Shown here: positions 6,722 through 10,037 of the stretch, piece after piece
Numbering within the stretch: the stretch's first letter is position 1
How the letters are laid out: every line of letters begins with the position of its first letter
Source: CAZEQL01 sp964514415
Lineage (GTDB): Bacteria > Chloroflexota > Dehalococcoidia > GIF9 > AB-539-J10
NCBI GenBank assembly: GCA_964514415.1
Contig: CAZEQL010000040.1
Coordinates: forward strand, 1 to 10,037
DNA: 10,037 bases
Reading direction: 5' to 3'
The notes under the pieces: model-generated
What the model was told of the DNA's origin: nothing
The model's input: the letters and a program-made list of their open reading frames with translations, nothing else
The model's database searches: none
Made by a program: the position numbers and the translations under genes

Positions 6722-7448
6722 GTTTTGCTAAAGTTAAAGCGTTTCTTACAGCAAAGGTTTCAGCATCATTATTGAAGTAAATATATATAGCTTTGAGGTT
6801 CTGGCCTAACTGAGCAACTCTTTGTGCCCACTGGGAAAGTTCCTCATCGGAATAGCAACTTGAGTACATGCTAGCACTGCCATGGAATCGGATGTAAGCA
6901 AAGTCGCTAGTGGCAACAAGGGGGCAGGTAAAACCGGGCATATCAAAAACGCATAAGCCGACATTGTATCGCTGTAGGATGTAGAAAACAGAGTCATCAA
7001 TCCAGGACTCATGGCGGAACTCAAATACGTGTTGATACTTCTGCGGTAAAGAAGACAAAAACTCCTCCAGTATTTCATCGTTGCGTTTCATATTGGGTGG
7101 TAGTTGGTAGAGAAGGGGTCCCAGCTTATCCTGAAGCAGGCAAGCTCGTGACAAGAAGTTCTCCACCGCTGAGCCTAAATTCCTTAATCTTTTGATGTGA
7201 GTGATGAATCGGCTTACTTTAACGGCAAAGAGAAAATTATCAGGTACAGATTCCCGCCAGGTTGTAAAAGCCTTCTCGGTGGGTAGATGGTAAAAACTAT
7301 TATTAAGCTCTACAGTGGTAAATTGCTTAGCATGGAATTCTAGCCATTTAGATTTAGCTAGACCTTCGGGGTAGTAAAGTCCACGCCAGTGGTCATAGTG
7401 CCAGCCGCTGGTACCGACATAATATTTTGGTGACGCCTTACTTTCCAC
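6705..7448 (-). CDS. DUF72 / YecE-family protein
   Basis: This is a 247-aa TIM-barrel-like protein of the widespread DUF72 (YecE) family, whose biochemical role is not established. The signature blocks are present in order: YYVGTSGWHYDHWRGLYYP (9-27), VELNNSFYHLP near 47-57, FLFAVKVSRFITHIKRL near 73-89, LGPLLYQLPP near 108-117, VFEFRHESW near 140-148, FAYIRFHG near 182-189, and the C-terminal IYIYFNNDAETFAVRNA near 221-237. It is full length. The start is GTG at 7448. The only strong purine-rich site, AGGAG, is about 26 nt upstream with no usable start codon nearer to it, so the start is chosen by homology. The stop overlaps the uvrC tail by 17 nt, and the promoter region is shared with the divergent 5S rRNA gene. 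Confidence 0.93.
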   Translation of the reverse strand: MESKASPKYYVGTSGWHYDHWRGLYYPEGLAKSKWLEFHAKQFTTVELNNSFYHLPTEKAFTTWRESVPDNFLFAVKVSRFITHIKRLRNLGSAVENFLSRACLLQDKLGPLLYQLPPNMKRNDEILEEFLSSLPQKYQHVFEFRHESWIDDSVFYILQRYNVGLCVFDMPGFTCPLVATSDFAYIRFHGSASMYSSCYSDEELSQWAQRVAQLGQNLKAIYIYFNNDAETFAVRNALTLAKLINVA

Positions 7449-7462
7449 TTCTCGCCCGAATA

Positions 7463-7491
7463 TTGAATATTTATCTCCTATATATTATACT
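7463..7491 (+). promoter_or_regulatory. 5S rRNA promoter
   Basis: TTGAAT (7463-7468) is separated by exactly 17 bp from TATACT (7486-7491, five of six). Initiation would be near 7498, just before the 5S precursor helix that begins at 7501. This supports independent transcription of the 5S gene. Confidence 0.65.
7484..7489 (-). promoter_or_regulatory. Possible -10 box of the DUF72 gene
   Basis: On the minus strand a perfect TATAAT overlaps the 5S -10 box (7486-7491) on the opposite strand. AGGAG follows 4 nt later. No convincing -35 box is seen, so this call rests on the -10 match and position alone. Confidence 0.35.
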
Positions 7492-7505
7492 ATGCTAACG
7501 AGAGC

Positions 7506-7625
7506 TTCTTGGTGACTTTAGCGGAGTGGACCCACCCGTTCCCATCCCGAATACGGAAGTGAAACGCTCCAGCGCAGACGATACTTGAGGGGCAACCTTT
7601 TGGGAAAATATGTCGTTGCCAGGGA
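7506..7625 (+). rRNA. rrf: 5S ribosomal RNA
   Basis: The sequence contains the conserved 5S blocks ACCCGTTCCCATCCCGAA, ACGGAAGTGAAACGCTCC AGCGC and GATACTTG, and ends in GTCGTTGCCAGG, which pairs with the 5' TTCTTGGTGAC as helix I. Pairing continues outward: AGAGCT (7501-7506) is complementary to AGCTCT (7625-7630), so the mature ends are uncertain by a few bases and a precursor stem is likely. No 16S or 23S sequence is nearby: protein genes lie on both sides. It carries its own promoter. No clear terminator follows; the closing stem may serve. Confidence 0.95.
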
Positions 7626-7652
7626 GCTCTTCTATACTTGAGTTCACAGCGT

Positions 7653-7976
7653 CTACCTTTCTTCATCCTTCAATTTCGATATGTAAATGGAATCGCTCTC
7701 CTTTTCTTCAACCACTTCCCTTTTGTTTGATAACCACAATGGGGAAAAGCAACCTGCAAGAAATAGCCACCAAAGGCTTCTACCTTTCTTTCTGAGAACT
7801 ATTCCACCAACTATACAAATTGCTGTAACCCCTATTAGGAGACTAACAGCCTCCACTGCCCCAACTGAAACATTAGGGTCTGTTGCCATCGTAAACCCAG
7901 CCAAGAAACTCAAAAGGCATGCCCCTGCATATCCCAGGACAAAAGTCCAATTTAAATGCCTCTCAAACCAATTCAT
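7653..7976 (-). CDS. Unknown membrane protein with three helices
   Basis: I do not recognise a named family. The 107-aa protein starts MNWFERHLNWT and has three hydrophobic stretches (about 10-30, 40-61 and 66-82), then a charged tail rich in Glu and Lys (about 84-107). It is probably an inner-membrane protein. An upstream ATG in frame at 8006 would add 10 residues, but the ATG at 7976 is preferred because GGGGG lies 5-9 nt before it and the MNWFERHLNW opening looks like a natural N-terminus. The upstream 86-aa gene stops 8 nt before this start, so the two are probably co-transcribed. It converges on the 5S rRNA gene, 22 nt from the precursor stem. Confidence 0.65.
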   Translation of the reverse strand: MNWFERHLNWTFVLGYAGACLLSFLAGFTMATDPNVSVGAVEAVSLLIGVTAICIVGGIVLRKKGRSLWWLFLAGCFSPLWLSNKREVVEEKESDSIYISKLKDEER

Positions 7977-7984
7977 TTTGCCCC

Positions 7985-8245
7985 CTATAGTCTCCATATT
8001 AACCACTTATTATCTTTCCACTTCATCAAATGGTAGTTACCCCTTGCCCTATCGCCCACAAATTTAATTAACCTATTTTCTGAATTCCCACTGACCCAAT
8101 CATACTCCCCTTCGTCACAAATACTAACGGTATTTTTGCCATAACCTTCAGTGATAACACCCTCGAAATCCCCATAACTCAAATTGAGTATTGTCTCCCT
8201 CACCTTCTCTATCCGCTCGCAATGACATTGAAATCCGTGAGCCAT
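7985..8245 (-). CDS. Unknown 86-aa protein
   Basis: The family is not recognised. The N-terminal part (MAHGFQCHCERIEKV) is coded across a copy of a 13-bp repeat word (8215-8227), so this segment may be repeat-derived. The remainder (RETILNLSYGDFEGVI onward, ending KWKDNKWLIWRL) looks like a small beta-rich protein with several Trp, Tyr and Gly residues. There is no signal peptide or membrane helix. The ATG at 8245 has AGGTGAT upstream at suitable spacing; the alternative GTG at 8254 would lie within that site. It follows the truncated nuclease by 37 bp and precedes the 107-aa membrane protein by 8 bp. It could be a decayed fragment of a longer protein. Confidence 0.45.
   Translation of the reverse strand: MAHGFQCHCERIEKVRETILNLSYGDFEGVITEGYGKNTVSICDEGEYDWVSGNSENRLIKFVGDRARGNYHLMKWKDNKWLIWRL
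8215..8227 (-). repeat. Copy of a dispersed-repeat word, inverted relative to the one at 10012
   Basis: On the minus strand this reads TGTCATTGCGAGC, identical over 13 bp to 10012-10024 on the plus strand. The flanking sequence is similar only in patches. Here the word lies within the start of the 86-aa gene, next to the truncation point of the nuclease gene. Confidence 0.45.
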
Positions 8246-8282
8246 AGTTATCACCTGTGAGGTAGGCCTCTTGAACCTTTAC

Positions 8283-8576
8283 TCACGGATTAAGGGCTCT
8301 ATAGTGCTCCTGCGTTAAGTCTTCCTTTATGATAAGGATTGAGTCGTGCCAGTTCTCCTGCCAGATTTTGTTGTAGTAGGCAAGCAAATCGTTCAGTGTA
8401 TTTACCCTGGTAAACCTGAGGTCGTCATAGCACTTCTTCAGGGTCTCATGAACCCTCGTGCCCAGGAAGCCCTCAACGCTTTCAGTATCCCGCTTAATCC
8501 TGTCCCGATAGCGGAGCTTATACTTCAAGGGACACTCTTTATATATACTTAGCTGCGAATGAGAGTAGATAGGCAT
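8283..8576 (-). pseudogene. Truncated RecB/PD-(D/E)XK-type nuclease, N-terminal part only
   Basis: The 97 residues match the start of PD-(D/E)XK (RecB-like, PDDEXK_1) nucleases: SHSQLSIYKECPLKYKLRYRD (about 5-25, with the CP..Y pattern), then the GFLGTRVHETL block (36-46) carrying the conserved G..VHE of the first nuclease motif, and the helical WQENWHD...EHYRAL region. Family members are commonly about 250 residues or longer. The acidic and lysine residues of the active centre (D, E-x-K) lie in the missing part, and only 37 bp separate the stop from the next start, so the remainder is not present in any frame. I infer an inactive remnant, unless the N-terminal piece has a structural role. 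AAGGG 5-9 nt before the ATG could be its ribosome site. The gene follows the Nmad3-like gene by 96 bp. Confidence 0.72.
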
Positions 8577-8672
8577 ATTGACCCTTGTTGGTCTCCCTTC
8601 GGTTAACTTTTGGCACTCTTGTTCTCTACTTGGCTCCCTTTACGTGCTTATGCACAGGCAGTTATTATTGAG

Positions 8673-9431
8673 CTAGTCCAAATTGTTTCGTGGCACCAAG
8701 GGAATACTTTGCTTTATAAACCACTCGTAAAATCTATCTGGATCATAAAGAGAATGAAGGTAACCAAATTGTAAAGAAACTTTGTTTGGCTCTCCCCATT
8801 TTTCCTGAATCGTGCTTTCCAAATAATACCATCCCTTACGGTGGTATTCGCCAATAGAGATGTACTTTACCAGCCTCCCCGACTTACCTGCTTTCCCAAG
8901 AACTACAATGTCATCTTCCTGCGGCTCCCTCCTTGTGTGAGCATTTATGCGCCAAAGTTTTTTTGGAATATCTTTGGCATACATTACGCATGCCACTTCG
9001 TAGAGCCCAATCAAGGCATAAACCAGACCACCAGGTCTAAAATTTGGGGGTTTGAGCCCGGCATAGAATGCCAGTATATCACCCTCGCCTAAATCTAAAG
9101 TTCTTCTTAACCGGGCACTTTTGTTGCCTCCGTCCCCATAGGTTAAATATTCAAAGTCAGGGTCAAGATGAGCAAATATGCCTTTCTTTAAGAATTCTCG
9201 ATGAAGTTCCTTACCAAGGTTCTTACAGGGCTTCTTGAATTGCTCATAAGTTTTCTCATATCCGGAGCGAATCGGTTTTTTCTTTATGCCATCCTTATCA
9301 TCTTTGCCTTCGTTTTCAATAATTGGAACATAGGCGAACTTGCCTGTGTCGGGATTCACAGGAGCATTCCACTTCTTCCCAAACTTTTCGCCTGAATCTA
9401 TTCCTACTCTGACCAGTATTGCATTCTTCAT
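8673..9431 (-). CDS. Nmad3-like protein (putative nucleotide-modification-associated)
   Basis: The 252-aa protein opens MKNAILVRVGIDSGEKFGKK and has further conserved-looking blocks: GKFAYVPI (30-37), AHLDPDFEYLTYGDGG (87-102), LDLGEGDILAFYAGL (112-126), YALIGLYEV (138-146) and VVLGKAGKSGRLVKYISIGE (176-195). The order (an I-R-G-D-S start, HLDPDF, GD-LAFY, then a G-Y/F-V strand) resembles the Nmad3 family, a domain predicted to act with modified nucleotides in phages and defence islands. The resemblance is from memory and no catalytic residue is established. There is no membrane helix. The ATG at 9431 is firm, with AAGGAGGT 9 nt upstream. The yprB-like exonuclease gene ends 36 bp before it and a nuclease remnant follows, so it sits among nucleic-acid enzymes. 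Confidence 0.55.
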   Translation of the reverse strand: MKNAILVRVGIDSGEKFGKKWNAPVNPDTGKFAYVPIIENEGKDDKDGIKKKPIRSGYEKTYEQFKKPCKNLGKELHREFLKKGIFAHLDPDFEYLTYGDGGNKSARLRRTLDLGEGDILAFYAGLKPPNFRPGGLVYALIGLYEVACVMYAKDIPKKLWRINAHTRREPQEDDIVVLGKAGKSGRLVKYISIGEYHRKGWYYLESTIQEKWGEPNKVSLQFGYLHSLYDPDRFYEWFIKQSIPLVPRNNLD

Positions 9432-9440
9432 AGCTCAGTC

Positions 9441-9448
9441 ACCTCCTT
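9441..9448 (-). promoter_or_regulatory. Strong Shine-Dalgarno of the Nmad3-like gene
   Basis: AAGGAGGT stands 9 nt before the ATG at 9431, in the 36-bp space after the yprB-like gene. It fixes the start and suggests well-translated internal operon position. Confidence 0.7.
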
Positions 9449-9467
9449 AAATACTGTGTATGGCGTT

Positions 9468-9968
9468 TCACTCCAACCTCTCCCTCAAAGCCTTCAAATT
9501 TACCACATCCTCCTTATTATATTGTAACAGCAAAGTCAACGCATTTTGGTCACCGTCATTCTGGTACTTCCACCACAGCCATACTGCCCCCAATCCGCCG
9601 ATACCCTGTAGCTGCCTGGGAATTTCTAACTGCTGCTCAACTGATTTGAAGCCGCCATATAGGTTATTTCTCCAGCAGTCATACATCAGGTCGTGATGGC
9701 AACATTCAGCCTCAAGGTCTATTCCAAGGGAAGAATCAATGAAGGGAAAGTCGAATCTGCTGCCGTTATAGGTATAGATTGTATTTACTCCTTCAAGAGT
9801 CTTGAGAAGGTTGTCTATGGTCACCTGTTCGCCCACTAATTGAATGAGTTTGTCATCTTTGCCATTACACAAATAAATGCCGATTACAGTGATATCGTCA
9901 TAGAAACGGGATAAGCCGGTGGTTTCTATATCAAGATAGGCATCAATCAATTGCTCCATAGCTTGCAT
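9468..9968 (-). CDS. YprB-like RNase H-fold 3'-5' exonuclease
   Basis: The 166-aa protein has the DEDDy exonuclease set: D13 and E15 in YLDIETTGLSRF (11-22), D73 in YNGSRFDFPFI (67-77), and Y150 with D154 in QYNKEDVVNL (149-158). This matches the RNase_H_2/YprB group, stand-alone RNase H-fold nucleases expected to trim DNA or RNA from the 3' end in the cytoplasm with two metal ions. The middle (HHDLMYDCWR, GGFKSVEQQL, about 91-114) fits the family. The start is either ATG 9968 or ATG 9959. TATAAT ends only 5 nt before the first, so the mRNA would begin at about that ATG; no ribosome site is seen. It heads the minus-strand run containing the Nmad3-like and truncated nuclease genes. Family assignment is good; the substrate is unknown. 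Confidence 0.85.
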   Translation of the reverse strand: MQAMEQLIDAYLDIETTGLSRFYDDITVIGIYLCNGKDDKLIQLVGEQVTIDNLLKTLEGVNTIYTYNGSRFDFPFIDSSLGIDLEAECCHHDLMYDCWRNNLYGGFKSVEQQLEIPRQLQGIGGLGAVWLWWKYQNDGDQNALTLLLQYNKEDVVNLKALRERLE

Positions 9969-9973
9969 TTCCG

Positions 9974-9979
9974 ATTATA
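9974..9979 (-). promoter_or_regulatory. -10 box of the yprB-like gene (leaderless)
   Basis: A perfect TATAAT on the minus strand ends 5 nt before ATG 9968. Initiation 6-7 nt downstream would coincide with the A of that ATG, or give a leader of about 9 nt for ATG 9959. No clear -35 box is visible. Confidence 0.45.
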
Positions 9980-10011
9980 GTTAACCGCGTAAGTCATTGC
10001 ACCATTTTCCC

Positions 10012-10037
10012 TGTCATTGCGAGCCGAAGGCGTGGCA
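10012..10037 (+). repeat. Start of a dispersed intergenic repeat, cut by the window end
   Basis: TGTCATTGCGAGCCGAAGG and the following GCGTGGCA match the opening of the widespread intergenic repeat that usually continues AATCTC. The first 13 bp recur inverted at 8215-8227. An 8-bp piece, GTCATTGC, also occurs 20 bp upstream at 9993-10000. Confidence 0.55.

Noticed and set aside
7977..8006. Ten-residue N-terminal extension of the membrane protein (ATG 8006)
   Set aside because: It would overlap the upstream gene and lacks a ribosome site, whereas GGGGG sits 5-9 nt before ATG 7976.
7687..8067. 126-aa open frame on the plus strand
   Set aside because: It lies antisense to the 107-aa membrane protein and 86-aa genes, which have ribosome sites and plausible protein composition. 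Its Ser/Pro/Thr-rich translation has no recognisable domain.
8644..8655. Palindrome GTGC-TTAT-GCAC in the 96-bp gap before the truncated nuclease
   Set aside because: A 4-bp stem without a T tract is likely by chance. The gap shows no other clear signal.
1..10037. CRISPR array, insertion sequence or dif-like site
   Set aside because: No regularly spaced repeats, no transposase gene with terminal repeats, and no XerC/XerD-type dif palindrome were seen by reading the sequence.

Overview
The window looks like chromosomal DNA of an uncultured relative of Dehalococcoides (Chloroflexota, class Dehalococcoidia). The evidence is the style of a (homo)citrate synthase-family enzyme that closely resembles the Re-citrate synthase of that group, a solitary 5S rRNA gene, scattered single tRNA genes, moderate-to-low GC and compact spacing. 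The assignment is an inference from protein style; no 16S gene is present.

Left part (1-2994): a tRNA-Gly(CCC), cut by the window edge, has a good promoter on the minus strand. Next comes the putative Re-citrate synthase (minus), then argC (plus), diverging from it. tRNA-Glu(UUC) follows argC by 13 nt. Its promoter appears to lie in the argC tail, with the argC stop codon forming half of the -10 box. Opposite the tRNA lies a damaged nitroreductase gene: it lacks the middle of the protein and its frame runs on into antisense tRNA sequence.

Middle part (2995-7630): a minus-strand unit xerC/D-type recombinase - small membrane protein - pcm (protein repair methyltransferase), possibly continuing into the nitroreductase remnant. 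uvrC (nucleotide excision repair) diverges from xerC across 71 bp and meets a DUF72/YecE gene tail to tail with a 17-nt overlap. DUF72 in turn diverges from a stand-alone 5S rRNA gene with its own promoter.

Right part (7631-10037): a minus-strand accessory-looking run. In transcription order it holds a YprB-like DEDDy exonuclease, a 252-aa protein resembling the Nmad3 (nucleotide-modification-associated) family, a truncated RecB/PD-(D/E)XK nuclease, an unknown 86-aa protein and an unknown 107-aa membrane protein. A 13-bp word typical of a dispersed repeat occurs in opposite orientations at 8215-8227 and 10012-10024, around the nuclease genes and next to the truncation point.

A recurring feature is that several lead genes (argC, uvrC, xerC, the yprB-like gene) have a TATAAT-like box 5-14 nt before the start codon and no ribosome binding site, suggesting leaderless or near-leaderless mRNAs. 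Internal genes often carry ordinary Shine-Dalgarno sequences. No CRISPR array, insertion sequence or intact new defence system was seen; the nuclease/Nmad3-like run is the closest candidate.
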